A stretch of 64,000 nucleotides of DNA from Nocardia niigatensis NBRC 100131 (GCF_000308655.1 NZ_BAGC01000038.1:1-64000), one strand, 5' to 3'. Numbered from the stretch's first letter, positions 34,550-44,601 are shown. The notes: generated by a model from the letters alone, not told the origin. Made by a program: numbers and translations.

Positions 34550-35128
34550 ATGGATTCCGACCTGTCCATCCATCCGGATATCGCCGTCGTGCCCATGGGG
34601 CTCGGGCATCTGCGCCAGGTCATCGACCTCGGCTATCAGGTGTTCGACACCCAGGCCAAGCCCTACACCTCGTGGTCGCTGACCTCGGTGGCCGAGCACC
34701 TCGACAGCGCCGGCCGGTCCTGCTGGGTGGCGGTGGATTCGGATCGGGTCGTCGGATTCGTGCTGGCCTCCATGGAATTCGAGCTGCGCGAGGACTGGGC
34801 CTACCTGGAATGGATCGCGGTCGCGCCCGACATGCAGGGGCGCGGCGTCGCGGGACAGCTCATGACCGCGTGCTGTGACCTGCTGTTCCGGCGCGGCGCG
34901 GCCCGCATCGTCACCGACGTGGAGAACCACAACACCGCCTCGGCATCCATGATGCGCAAGAACGGATTCACCGAGGGCACCACGGTGACCTTGTTCGTGC
35001 GGCCCAATCCCGACGAGGCCGTAGCCGGGGACGACGAACAGGTCACGCTGGGACCGGGCACCAAGCGCGATCTCATCCGGCGCGGCCGGATCACCGGGGA
35101 CGGGCGGCACGGACGGCCCGCCCGCTAG
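34550..35128 (+). CDS. GNAT-family N-acetyltransferase
   Basis: 192-aa acetyltransferase. Motif A with acetyl-CoA pyrophosphate-binding residues is LEWIAVAPDMQGRGVAGQLM near residues 85-104; motif B includes NHNTASASMMRKNGF. A basic C-terminal tail follows (RRGRITGDGRHGRPAR). It starts 27 bases after ku and may share its transcript. The substrate, protein or small molecule, cannot be told from sequence. Confidence 0.82.
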   Translation: MDSDLSIHPDIAVVPMGLGHLRQVIDLGYQVFDTQAKPYTSWSLTSVAEHLDSAGRSCWVAVDSDRVVGFVLASMEFELREDWAYLEWIAVAPDMQGRGVAGQLMTACCDLLFRRGAARIVTDVENHNTASASMMRKNGFTEGTTVTLFVRPNPDEAVAGDDEQVTLGPGTKRDLIRRGRITGDGRHGRPAR

Positions 35129-35177
35129 TTGCCGGAGCCTCGCGTGGTTGTCGGATCCTCGCGATACGGTCGCGGGC

Positions 35178-35672
35178 ATGACCGCTGTCGACGAGACCAT
35201 GTCCGCCATCAACGACGCCGTAACCCTTGGCCGCCAAGGTGATACGGCGACGGCGCGGGAACAGCTGACCGCGCTGTGGGACACCATCGGCGCGGGCGGC
35301 GACCCGCTGCACCGGGTCTCGCTGGCCCATTTTCTGGCGGACCTGGAAGAGCACGCGGCGGATGCGCTCACCTGGGACATCCGTGCCCTCGATGCGGCCG
35401 ACTCGCTGACCGACGAGCGTGCCCAGGCCCACCACGCGGGGTTGAATGTCGCCGGTTTCTATCCGTCGCTACACCTGAACCTCGCCGACGACTACCGTCG
35501 CCTTGGCGCTTTCGATACCGCCGCACGGCATCTGGCGGCTGCTCGCGCCCGCCTCGACACCCTCGACGAGGATGGTTACGGGCTGGGCGTGCGGGCCGGA
35601 ATCGCGAATGTCGAAGCGGCACTGACGGAGCGCTCCACCGAGCAGCTACCGACGCACCCGGGCATGTCGTAA
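35178..35672 (+). CDS. TPR-like hypothetical protein
   Basis: 164-aa all-helical protein with tetratricopeptide-like spacing: LGRQGDTATAREQLTALWDT, then AGFYPSLHLNLADDYRRLGA with FDTAARHLAAARARLDTL. Such proteins in actinobacteria are often of unknown function. ATG 35178 agrees with the start of similarity to helical repeats. It lies 49 bases downstream of the GNAT gene. No catalytic residues are evident. Confidence 0.75.
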   Translation: MTAVDETMSAINDAVTLGRQGDTATAREQLTALWDTIGAGGDPLHRVSLAHFLADLEEHAADALTWDIRALDAADSLTDERAQAHHAGLNVAGFYPSLHLNLADDYRRLGAFDTAARHLAAARARLDTLDEDGYGLGVRAGIANVEAALTERSTEQLPTHPGMS

Positions 35673-35879
35673 CCGCAGCCACCCCGGTCCCTCTGGCCGA
35701 TCCAGCGGGGGCTTCCCGCGCCTGGGTTCGCGCTTCCCGCGACGCTTCGCATACGGCTTAACTCCGGCACACACGAGTGGGCACTCCGACCGGCGAACAT
35801 GCCGGACCGATGAGCATTGCTGGGCTGGACCAGGCGATATACGCTGACCGCGATCATCGTCCAGCGAAGGGATGCCGCG

Positions 35880-36860
35880 ATGCCGGAGCCGCGTTCGGAA
35901 GCAGCTGCGCCGCAATCGGATCCGCGCGGGCGATGCGGGAGACTCGGCGCTGCGCTGCTGCTGGCCGTGACGGCAGCCGCGGGCGGACCGGCGGCGATGG
36001 GTGGGCCGGCAGCGGCCGAGGTGCCCGCTACACCGATCTCCTGCTCCCCCACCCAGCTCGCAACGTATCTGCCCTCCCGTGTGCCGCTGGCCGATTGGTC
36101 GGAGAACCTGGGATTCGACGCATCCGGCAATCTGTGGGTGGCGCGCACCTTCGGCAATGCGGTCGAGCGCTACGACCGCGACGGTCACATCATCGCCAGT
36201 GTGCCCGCCTCTAGCCCCGGCGCGGTGCGGCTCGGCCCGGACGGGTTGATGTACGTGACCTTCGGCAATTCACCGATCGCCGGTCTCGCCCACCAGGGCG
36301 GCGTACTCCGATTCGATCCCGAGGCGGCGATTCCGCAGCCCGAGGTGTTCGTGTCCGGGCTCGGCCAGGCCAATGGGGCCGTCTTCGACGCGGCCGGGAA
36401 TCTTTTCGTCGCCGACACCACCTCGAACACCGTGGAACGGATCCGCCCGGACGGGACCGTGGATGCCGGCTGGACCGAACGGGCCCGGAACGCACTGGCA
36501 GCCAATGGATCCGGTGCCGACGGCATTGTCGTGGCCGGGAACATGCTCTATGTGACCCTCTTGGAGAGCCCGACGGCACGCATCGTCGCGCTGCCGATCG
36601 ACGATCCGGCCCGGGCCGGCGTCGCCCTCGATCTGGCCCCCGGCGCGCTGCTCCCCGACGATCTGGCGATCGGCCCGGACGGGTTGCTCTACATCACCAC
36701 CGGCAGCGGGCAATTCGTGCGCGCCGACCCGGTCACCCACACCGGCTGCACGCTGTCCTCGGAGCAGCCGCTGACGTCCGTGGCCGTCGACCCGTCCGAC
36801 AATCACACATTCCTGCTCGGCACCGAGGGCGGCGCTGTGCTGAAGGCTCACCTCGACTGA
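35880..36860 (+). CDS. secreted SMP-30/NHL-type beta-propeller protein
   Basis: 326-aa exported protein. A signal peptide (hydrophobic LGAALLLAVTAAAGG, Ala-rich cleavage region near residue 50) is followed by propeller blades with repeating NLWVARTFGNAVERYDRDG, NLFVADTTSNTVERIRPDG and LLYITTGSGQFVRAD strands. The blade pattern matches SMP-30/gluconolactonase-like proteins, although the metal Glu/Asn/Asp set is not clear. It acts outside the cell or in the envelope. ATG 35880 has GAAGGGA upstream. It is monocistronic and convergent with the next gene. Confidence 0.82.
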   Translation: MPEPRSEAAAPQSDPRGRCGRLGAALLLAVTAAAGGPAAMGGPAAAEVPATPISCSPTQLATYLPSRVPLADWSENLGFDASGNLWVARTFGNAVERYDRDGHIIASVPASSPGAVRLGPDGLMYVTFGNSPIAGLAHQGGVLRFDPEAAIPQPEVFVSGLGQANGAVFDAAGNLFVADTTSNTVERIRPDGTVDAGWTERARNALAANGSGADGIVVAGNMLYVTLLESPTARIVALPIDDPARAGVALDLAPGALLPDDLAIGPDGLLYITTGSGQFVRADPVTHTGCTLSSEQPLTSVAVDPSDNHTFLLGTEGGAVLKAHLD

Positions 36861-36862
36861 CG

Positions 36863-37555
36863 TCAATTGTCCTGTGCGGCACGAGCTCTGCCCTCCCGGA
36901 AGAACTCCAGCAGGCCCTGGACCGTCGCCGCCTCGGCCCGGGGGCGCATGGCTCCGAAGGACGCGTTCCAGAACTCGCCTGCACGCCGGGTCCACGGCCC
37001 GACATACGCATAGGGCTGCGGGTTGTCCCAGTCCCCGGGGGAGACACCGTAATTCACCTCGTCCACGGCGACGGACAGGTCGAAGTGCTCCGGCCACAGC
37101 ACCGGTTGTTCCTCGGCGAAGCGCCGTAATGCGGTGTCGCCCACCGCGAACCAGTCGTGCACCGTGGTGGCGGCGTCGGAGTCGACGCTGAAGGACTCAT
37201 CCGGATCCATGCGGGTGCCGTCGGAGTACAGGCCCGCGGGCGGGGCGTCGGCCGCGAATCCGGCGGTCGAGGCGAGGTCACTGTAGGTGCCGTGCAGGCG
37301 GATGCGCCCCAGCGGCCACACCAGATCGGTGCCCGTCACCGACACCGGCCACTTGATGCCGGCGAAGCCGCCCAGCACGATACGCATGCGGATACTGCCG
37401 AAGCGGCGGTATTGCGGGCCGGCGATCAGCAGCTCGGCCGCGGCGTGCATGGCGAACCGGGTGTCCTCGTAGGTGATGTCGTCCACGGGGAAATCATCTC
37501 CGCCCGGCCGGGCGTGTTGCTGGAAAATGGACTCCAGCAAACAAAACAGCGCCAC
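36863..37555 (-). CDS. hypothetical protein, start uncertain
   Basis: Up to 230-aa protein with Trp/Asp-rich blocks (GGFAGIKWPVSVTGTDLVWP, DESFSVDSDAATTVHDWFAV, WPEHFDLSVAVDEVNYGVSP). The LSVAVDEVNYG-S-GD pattern resembles a group of actinobacterial proteins of unknown function. The GTG at 37555 lies inside the hairpin terminator of the upstream gene, so a start further in, such as GTG 37486, is more likely. No membrane helix or signal peptide is seen. Confidence 0.7.
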   Translation of the reverse strand: MALFCLLESIFQQHARPGGDDFPVDDITYEDTRFAMHAAAELLIAGPQYRRFGSIRMRIVLGGFAGIKWPVSVTGTDLVWPLGRIRLHGTYSDLASTAGFAADAPPAGLYSDGTRMDPDESFSVDSDAATTVHDWFAVGDTALRRFAEEQPVLWPEHFDLSVAVDEVNYGVSPGDWDNPQPYAYVGPWTRRAGEFWNASFGAMRPRAEAATVQGLLEFFREGRARAAQDN

Positions 37556-37578
37556 ACCGGACGAATCCGGTGTGGCGC
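37549..37578 (-). terminator. strong rho-independent terminator
   Basis: Perfect 13-bp stem (37549-37561 / 37566-37578) with a CGAA loop. On the reverse strand it is followed by TGTTTTGTTTG. It lies 20 bases after the DUF4189 gene stop and ends that transcript. Confidence 0.85.
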
Positions 37579-37597
37579 CGGGGTGTTTCGCGGACGG

Positions 37598-38053
37598 TCA
37601 GCTCGCGTTGTCGGTGCAAGCCGACAGGATGACCTTGGCTTGGCGCGGCGAGGACGACCCGGTGTCCGGAAAACCCGGGGCGCTCTTACCGAGCACATTG
37701 ATGGCGGCCGACTCGGCCTCCACCTTGGACGGAGCCCACGCCCAGCCGAAGCGGGTGTCGGCGCCCTGAGCGACCGCGCCGCAGGCATTGGCGAAGTGCA
37801 CGACGACCGCGCAATCGCCGCCGCCGCACTTGTCCACGGCCGTGCTGTCCGCGCTGTCCCAGCTGCCGTAGTTCACGGCATAGGCGACGTTTCCGGTGCT
37901 CTTGGACAGCGCCAGCGCGCCGTACAGGTCACCGGAGGTGGCGATGAAAACCGGTTCGGTGTCCGCCGCGGAGGCGGTTCCGGCGGCCACGGTGCCCATC
38001 GCGGCCATCGACGTAACGGCGAGGCCGACACCGGCCTTGCGCAGCAACGACAT
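37598..38053 (-). CDS. secreted DUF4189-family protein
   Basis: 151-aa exported protein with signal peptide (MSLLRKAGVGLAVTSMAAMG, cleavage after ASA near residue 29). The mature part matches DUF4189: DLYGALALSKSTGNVAYAVN, KCGGGDCAVVVHFANACGAV and three or more Cys that probably pair. These small secreted proteins are common in Nocardia and mycobacteria and their role is unknown. It lies downstream of lexA but is separated by 52 bases and has its own terminator. Confidence 0.85.
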   Translation of the reverse strand: MSLLRKAGVGLAVTSMAAMGTVAAGTASAADTEPVFIATSGDLYGALALSKSTGNVAYAVNYGSWDSADSTAVDKCGGGDCAVVVHFANACGAVAQGADTRFGWAWAPSKVEAESAAINVLGKSAPGFPDTGSSSPRQAKVILSACTDNAS

Positions 38054-38105
38054 TCGATACTCCCCGGGGATGGAAGGTGATAACGGCCGTCATCATGCCA
38101 GACGC

Positions 38106-38768
38106 TCAGACCCGGCGCATGACCGAGACGACCTTACCCAGCACCTGGGCGTGATCGCCGTCGATCACCGGGTACGCCGCATTGCGCGGCTCCAGGTACA
38201 CGTGCCCGCCCGCACGGCGGTACACCTTGACCGTGGCCTCGCCGTCGATCAAGGCGGCCACGATCTCACCGGTGTGCGCCTCCTGCTGCTTGCGCACCAC
38301 CACGATATCGCCGTCACAGATGGCGGCGTCGACCATGGAGTCACCGCGAACCCGCAGGCCGAAGACGGTGCCGCGGCCGACCAGCTCGCGCGGCAGAGAC
38401 AGCACGTCGTCGGTGTGCTCCTCGGCGAGAATGGGGGTACCGGCGGCGATATCGCCCACTACGGGGACCGGCACCGAATTCTCGTCCTGCCGCTGTTGCG
38501 ACCCGGATGCCCGCAGGAAAAGCCGCACATCCATGGGCCGGGTCACCGATTCACTACGCGTGAGAAATCCGCGCTCCTCCAATTCACGCAGGTGCCGCGA
38601 TACCGACGACGCCGACTTCAATCCCACCGATTCGCCGATCTCCCGCGTGCTCGGCGAATATCCATGCCGCTGCACCCAATCGCGAATGCTGCACAGAATC
38701 CGCTGCTGCCGCTCCGGCAATGTGGAGGTATCGAGATGCTCGAACCCGTCGAAGTCGTCATAGGTCAC
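38106..38768 (-). CDS. lexA: LexA-family repressor
   Basis: 220-aa LexA. The winged helix (LPERQQRILCSIRDWVQRHG, GLKSASSVSRHLRELEERGF) is at residues 17-68. The self-cleavage site is Ala109-Gly110 in GDIAAGTPIL, the catalytic Ser144 in RGDSMVDAAI and Lys181 in GEATVKVYRR. All residues needed for RecA-stimulated autoproteolysis are present. The DNA-binding domain differs from what I recall of the main nocardial LexA, so this may be a second, specialised copy. No GAAC-N4-GTTC-type SOS box was seen directly upstream. Confidence 0.88.
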   Translation of the reverse strand: MTYDDFDGFEHLDTSTLPERQQRILCSIRDWVQRHGYSPSTREIGESVGLKSASSVSRHLRELEERGFLTRSESVTRPMDVRLFLRASGSQQRQDENSVPVPVVGDIAAGTPILAEEHTDDVLSLPRELVGRGTVFGLRVRGDSMVDAAICDGDIVVVRKQQEAHTGEIVAALIDGEATVKVYRRAGGHVYLEPRNAAYPVIDGDHAQVLGKVVSVMRRV

Positions 38769-38912
38769 CGGAGAATTCTACGGCGATACCCCCGAGCGAG
38801 ATCGATTGCCACACCCGCTGGTTCGCCCGGCTGGTTACTCCGGACCCAGCGCGGGCGCGGCAGGAGTAGCAGCGGCTCCTCGAGTTCGACGACGGCGGGA
38901 TCGGTGCTCATC

Positions 38913-39441
38913 ATGGCCTCCCGCGACCTGCTCGCCGCCAGCGCCATCCCCACCGTCGAGGACGCCGCCCGCACCGCCGACATCTCCCGCACCACCGCCT
39001 ACCGCTACTTCCCCAACCAGCGCGCCCTGCTCGCCGCCGCCCACCCGGAAATCGACGAACATTCCCCGCTCCCCGACCCCGCCCCCCGCCGATCCCCGCG
39101 AACGCCTGGACCTGGTCATGCGCGGATGCGTCCGCATCACCACCGACTGGGATCCGGAACTCCGCGCGTCCCTCCGCATGTCACTCGCCCCCCACACCGA
39201 CACCCCCTCCGCCCTCCGCCGCGGCCGGACCATCGGCTGGATCGAGCACGCCCTCGCCCCTCTCCGCGACTCTCACCCCCATCTCGACCTCCACCGCCTC
39301 GCCATCACCATCCGATCCGCCACCGGCATCGAATCCTTCGTCTGGCTCGTCGACGTAGCCGCCCTCCCCCGCCCCGAAGCCGCCGAAATCCTTCGCACCA
39401 CCGCCCAAGCCCTCCTCACCCAGGCCCTCGACGCGAAGTGA
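38913..39441 (+). pseudogene. TetR-family regulator with a frameshift in a C run
   Basis: The HTH half reads SRDLLAASAIPTVEDAARTA, DISRTTAYRYFPNQRALLAA in one frame. After about 39075 a run of Cs shifts reading, and the C-terminal ligand domain continues in another frame (PRERLDLVMRGCVRITTDW through LLTQALDAK-stop). Together they make a normal 190-200-aa TetR. The shift at CCCCCC could be a sequencing slip or a phase-variable tract. The N-terminal start is uncertain. Confidence 0.7.
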
Positions 39442-39524
39442 TCAGGGGTTCCCGGGTGGGGGCATCGCACCGGGGCGCCGACTGGCCGAGGTGGAACGCA
39501 TGGTCGACCGAATATGGTTGTGCC

Positions 39525-40613
39525 ATGGAGGGTTACGAGAGATTGTTCGATCGGGTTCGGGGGGCGATGTTGGGTGGGGCTGTCGGGGATGCGCTGGGGT
39601 GGCCCATCGAGTTTTTGAGTTTGGCGCAGATTCGGGGGCGGTATGGGGAGGCTGGGGTTACCGGGTTCTTGCCGGGGCCGGTTGCGGGTGCGGCGCAGCA
39701 GATTACGGATGACACCCAGATGACCTTGTTCACCGCCGAGGGGTTGTTGCGGTGTCCGAAGGGCGCGGATCCGGCGCCGGTGCTGCGGCGGGCGTATCTG
39801 CGGTGGCGGGATACGCAGCAGCAGGAGAAGCCGGCGGAGCGGGTCGACGGGTGGCTTGCGGGGCACCGGTTTCTGTATGCCATGCGATCTCCGGGAAACG
39901 CGTGCATGACCGGGCTGCGGCGGCAAGCGGAGGGGTTGCTGCTGCCGTTGGAGTTCGGGGAACCGGGACCGGTGAATCCGAAGTCGAAGGGGTGCGGGAC
40001 CGTGATGCGGTCGGTCCCGTTCGGGCTGGCCGGTTTCGGGTCCGAGCGGGCATTTCACGCCGCCATGCGGTGCGCCCAGCTTACCCACGGGCATCCGACC
40101 GCCTATCTCGCGGCGGGCGCGTTCGCGGTGATCGCCGACAGCGTGGTGGCCGGGGCCGAGCTGCCGATCGCCGTGCGCGACACCATTACCCGGATCGCGC
40201 CCATGCCGGCCAGCGCGGAGACGGTCTCGGCGCTGGCGGCGGCGCTGGCCATCGCACAGCTGGGTGATCCCACGCCCGAGCGGCTCCAGCAGATCGGCGC
40301 CGGGTGGTGTGCCGAGGAATGCCTCGCCATCGCGGTGTACTGCGCGCTGCACACCTATCGCACCGGAGACGTCCGCGCCGGATTGCTGTTGTCGGTCAAT
40401 CATTCCGGTGACTCCGACTCCACCGGCGCGGTCGCGGGCAATCTGATCGGCGCGGTCCACGGCCTCGAGGCGCTGCCCATGGAATGGGTGGCCGCCGTCG
40501 AGGGCCGCGACGAATTGTTCCAGGTCGCCGACGATCTCGTCCTCAACTTCTTCTACGACGATCGCTCGACGCTGGCCGACCGCTATCCCCTCGACAGCGA
40601 CCTCTACGCCTGA
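39525..40613 (+). CDS. ADP-ribosylglycohydrolase family protein
   Basis: 362-aa DraG/ARH-type hydrolase. Metal-binding and catalytic segments are visible: RGAMLGGAVGDALGWPIEFL, QQITDDTQMTLFTAEGLL (Thr-Asp-Asp) and NHSGDSDSTGAVAGNLIGA near the end (Asp-x-Asp). It removes ADP-ribose from proteins or nucleic acid, or hydrolyses related O-acetyl-ADP-ribose. ATG 39525 fits the family start; longer open reading upstream is a frame shadow. It has no neighbour with an ADP-ribosyltransferase signature, so its target is unknown. Confidence 0.88.
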   Translation: MEGYERLFDRVRGAMLGGAVGDALGWPIEFLSLAQIRGRYGEAGVTGFLPGPVAGAAQQITDDTQMTLFTAEGLLRCPKGADPAPVLRRAYLRWRDTQQQEKPAERVDGWLAGHRFLYAMRSPGNACMTGLRRQAEGLLLPLEFGEPGPVNPKSKGCGTVMRSVPFGLAGFGSERAFHAAMRCAQLTHGHPTAYLAAGAFAVIADSVVAGAELPIAVRDTITRIAPMPASAETVSALAAALAIAQLGDPTPERLQQIGAGWCAEECLAIAVYCALHTYRTGDVRAGLLLSVNHSGDSDSTGAVAGNLIGAVHGLEALPMEWVAAVEGRDELFQVADDLVLNFFYDDRSTLADRYPLDSDLYA

Positions 40614-40628
40614 CCGGCGGGCCTCATT

Positions 40629-41210
40629 TCAGTAATAGAAACACACCAGCCCGACCCGCCGCTGCCGGCAGTACCGTAGCCAATCCCCGATCTCGCCGAC
40701 CGATTCCCGGATACCGACGTCGGTCAGCCGACCCAGGTCCACCGCATCGAAAATGCCAGCGAGCGTGTCGATCTCGTCGACATCGAGCGATCCGATGCAC
40801 GGAAAGTCGTCGATCCGCGGCATTGGCCCCGGTACCCCACCGTAAGTGAGCGACGCCGGATCGAACGACACCCCGAGCTCCGACAGCGCGGACTCGACCA
40901 CCTCGAAGTACCCGTACCGCATCCCGGACCACCCCCGATTCGTCAGGATATCGCCATAGGTCGCGCAAAATGCTTCCAGCGCATACCCATACGCGAACCC
41001 GATCCCCTCCCGGGCAGGCTCCCCACACAACAACTGCCGGAGTAGTTCCTTCGGCCCGATCTCGATGTCGAAATCCTCCGACACATCCAGCTTCCGGAGT
41101 GCGTAGGCGGACATTCGAGCCAACGTCTCATCCGCGAATTCCGCATCGTACGACCCGAGCCGCCGAATACCTTCCAGATCCACGGCATACGGCATGACCC
41201 CGTAAGACAT
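40629..41210 (-). CDS. uncharacterised soluble protein
   Basis: 193-aa acidic protein, MSYGVMPYAVDLEGIRRLGS at the start and GEIGDWLRYCRQRRVGLVCF near the end. The pattern resembles a widespread Streptomyces/Nocardia family sometimes grouped with toxin-immunity or SMI1-like neighbours (DUF7691-like), but I am not certain. No signal peptide or membrane helix. It is convergent with the glycohydrolase and 15 bases from its stop. Nothing in the sequence gives a reaction. Confidence 0.7.
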   Translation of the reverse strand: MSYGVMPYAVDLEGIRRLGSYDAEFADETLARMSAYALRKLDVSEDFDIEIGPKELLRQLLCGEPAREGIGFAYGYALEAFCATYGDILTNRGWSGMRYGYFEVVESALSELGVSFDPASLTYGGVPGPMPRIDDFPCIGSLDVDEIDTLAGIFDAVDLGRLTDVGIRESVGEIGDWLRYCRQRRVGLVCFYY

Positions 41211-41284
41211 ATCTTCCTCCCCCGATGAAAACGTCGACCCACCGTAACACGATGGGCCGACACATTTTCCGGGGCGACGGCCGC

Positions 41285-41551
41285 CGCCCCGGAGACCTGC
41301 GGGGCGGACGGCGCGGTCAGGTTGGCCGGGTCCTCGGCGGTCAGCTCTTCGGCCGCGGCGAGGTCTTCACGGGCGCCGCGCAGTCAGGTGTAGGCAGCCA
41401 TGACCGGCTGGCGTTCGGTCAGCCGAGCGCTGACTCGGCGCACGTTACGCGCCTGCTGGTAGAGGGCCGGGTCGCCGAGTCGGGTTTCCGGCAGTCGGTA
41501 TTCGGCGATCAGATCGCGAAGTATCGCGTCGTTGGGATCCACGGGGATCAC
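41285..41551 (-). pseudogene. fragment like the N-terminal domain of a peptide-chain release factor
   Basis: From GTG 41551 the reverse strand reads LRDLIAEYRLPETRLGDPAL, ARNVRRVSARLTERQPVMAA, YT then TGA (41384), and continues in the same frame with LRGAREDLAAAEELTAEDPA. This closely parallels the helical N-terminal (PCRF) domain of RF1, with DPAL and AREDL landmarks. The catalytic GGQ domain is absent. It is a relic or a 55-aa leftover ORF. The in-frame UGA within a release-factor-like gene is notable. Confidence 0.45.
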
Positions 41552-41623
41552 TTCTTTCCGGATCCGGCTATCGCACAGTCCTTCCGGTCGGCCGAGCGAT
41601 CAACGGCCCGAGCCGGAAACGCC

Positions 41624-41659
41624 GATGCGGGCCGATCCGTATCCGGATCGGCCCGCATC
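41624..41659 (-). terminator. suf operon terminator
   Basis: Perfect 16-bp stem (41624-41639 / 41644-41659) with a 4-base loop, starting 20 bases after the sufT stop on the reverse strand. It is the strongest hairpin in the window and should end the whole suf transcript. Confidence 0.85.
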
Positions 41660-41679
41660 ACAGGTATTCGCTGGTCCCG

Positions 41680-42036
41680 TCAGACAGTGAACCCGAGGGC
41701 GCGCAGCTGTTCGCGGCCGTCATCGGTGATCTTGTCCGGACCCCACGGCGGCATCCAGACCCAGTTGATCTGCAGGTCCTCGGCCAGGCCGGAACGCACC
41801 AGGGCGTTGCGGGACTGGTCCTCGATGACGTCGGTCAGTGGACAGGCCGGGGAGGTCAGGGTCATGTCGAGTTTGGCGATGCCCTCCTCGAAGGTCATGC
41901 CGTAGACCAGGCCGAGGTCGACGACATTGATGCCGAGCTCGGGGTCGACGACGTCGCGCATCGCCTCCTCCATGTCCTCGAGGTGCTGGATCTCCTCGGG
42001 GGTGAGTTCCTTGGCCTGCTGCTCGGTTTCGCTCAT
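41680..42036 (-). CDS. sufT: SufT-like Fe-S assembly protein (DUF59/MIP18)
   Basis: 118-aa DUF59 protein: EAMRDVVDPELGINVVDLGL, MTLTSPACPLTDVIEDQSRN with the conserved Cys, and WMPPWGPDKITDDGREQLRA. Such proteins help deliver Fe-S clusters. It is the last gene of the suf operon, two bases after sufU, matching M. tuberculosis Rv1466. ATG 42036 is the only good start for family length. Confidence 0.9.
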   Translation of the reverse strand: MSETEQQAKELTPEEIQHLEDMEEAMRDVVDPELGINVVDLGLVYGMTFEEGIAKLDMTLTSPACPLTDVIEDQSRNALVRSGLAEDLQINWVWMPPWGPDKITDDGREQLRALGFTV

Positions 42037-42038
42037 CT

Positions 42039-42512
42039 CTACTCCCCGTTGCCCATCGTCTTCTTGGCTTCCTCCGCCGACGCTATCCGCACCACGGCGT
42101 CCTTGAACGCCATCCAGCCCAGCAGCGCGCACTTGACGCGGGCGGGGTACTTGGCGACGCCGACGAACGCGACGCCGTCGCCGATCACCTCTTCGTCGCC
42201 CTCGACGGTGCCGCGGCCGGTGACCATCTCGTCGAACGCCTCGACCACCTTCAGCGCCTGCTGCACCGGCAGCCCGATGACCTGGTCGGTGAGCACCGAG
42301 GTGGACGCCTGGCTGATCGAGCAACCCTGGCCGTCGTAGGACACGTCCTTGACGTCGCCGTTGTCGTCGATGTGCACGCGCAGCGTCACTTCGTCACCAC
42401 AGGTGGGGTTGACGTGGTGCACCTCCGCGCCGAACGGCTCGCGCAGCCCTCGGTGGTGCGGGTGCTTGTAGTGGTCCAGGATGACTTCCTGGTACATCTG
42501 CTCCATGCGCAT
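42039..42512 (-). CDS. sufU: SufU sulfur-transfer/scaffold protein
   Basis: 157-aa SufU of the NifU-like family. Zinc/sulfur-accepting Cys are in NPTCGDEVTL, YDGQGCSISQASTSV and PARVKCALLGWMAF. The Gram-positive insertion between the second and third Cys is present (GTVEGDEEVIGDG). SufU takes persulfide from SufS and passes it to the SufBCD scaffold. It is three bases from the sufS stop. Confidence 0.93.
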   Translation of the reverse strand: MRMEQMYQEVILDHYKHPHHRGLREPFGAEVHHVNPTCGDEVTLRVHIDDNGDVKDVSYDGQGCSISQASTSVLTDQVIGLPVQQALKVVEAFDEMVTGRGTVEGDEEVIGDGVAFVGVAKYPARVKCALLGWMAFKDAVVRIASAEEAKKTMGNGE

Positions 42513-42515
42513 GGT

Positions 42516-43769
<1,254 letters not shown>

Positions 43770-44567
43770 TCAGGCTCCTACGGAAGCGGCTGTGTCGGAT
43801 TCGCGGCTCGCCGCGGTGAAGCGTACGTAGCCATTCGCGTCGAGTTCCTCGGCCAGCTCGGGGCCGCCCTCGGCCACGATGCGGCCGCCCACGAACACGT
43901 GAACGAAGTCCGGCTGGATGTAGCGCAGGATGCGCGTGTAGTGGGTGATCAGCAGGATGCCGCCGGTCTCCCGCTCCTTGTAACGGTTCACACCCTCGGA
44001 AACAATCCGCAGCGCGTCGACGTCCAGACCCGAGTCGGTCTCGTCGAGGATGGCGATCCTCGGCTTGAGCAGGCTCAGCTGCAGGATCTCCTGGCGCTTC
44101 TTCTCACCACCGGAGAAGCCCTCGTTGACCGAGCGCTCACCGAAGGCCGGATCGATGTCCAGCTCGGCCATGCCCTCCTTGACTTCCTTCACCCAGGTGC
44201 GCAGCTTCGGCGCCTCGCCGCGGACGGCGGTGACGGCGGTGCGCAGGAAGTTCGAGACCGAGACGCCCGGAACCTCGACCGGGTACTGCATGGCCAGGAA
44301 CAGGCCGGCACGCGCGCGCTCGTCGACCGACATCTCCAGCACGTTCTCGCCGTCGAGGGTGATGGTGCCCTGGGTGACGGTGTACTTGGGGTGGCCGGCG
44401 ATGGCGTAGGACAGGGTCGACTTGCCGGAGCCGTTGGGGCCCATGATCGCGTGGGTCTCACCCGACTTCACGGTCAGGTTCACGCCCTTGAGGATCTTGA
44501 TGGGCTCGGCGTTCTCGTCCGGGCTGGCGACCTCGACGTGCAGGTCCTTGATTTCCAGGGTGGTCAT
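43770..44567 (-). CDS. sufC: SufC Fe-S assembly ATPase
   Basis: 265-aa ABC-type ATPase. Walker A is MGPNGSGKSTLSYAIAG, the signature loop EGFSGGEKKRQEI, Walker B with the Suf-specific ILDETDSGLDVDAL, and the switch His in LLITHYTRIL. SufC binds SufB and SufD and powers cluster build-up in the cytoplasm. ATG 44567 is used; the upstream open frame is a run-on. It lies 34 bases after sufD. Confidence 0.95.
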   Translation of the reverse strand: MTTLEIKDLHVEVASPDENAEPIKILKGVNLTVKSGETHAIMGPNGSGKSTLSYAIAGHPKYTVTQGTITLDGENVLEMSVDERARAGLFLAMQYPVEVPGVSVSNFLRTAVTAVRGEAPKLRTWVKEVKEGMAELDIDPAFGERSVNEGFSGGEKKRQEILQLSLLKPRIAILDETDSGLDVDALRIVSEGVNRYKERETGGILLITHYTRILRYIQPDFVHVFVGGRIVAEGGPELAEELDANGYVRFTAASRESDTAASVGA

Positions 44568-44601
44568 CGAATTCGAATTCCTTTGTGGGAGTGGGAAGTA
44601 G

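Noticed and set aside
33631..34878. 415-aa forward frame over ku and the GNAT gene
   Set aside because: Arg/Gly-rich shadow in another frame of two motif-supported genes.
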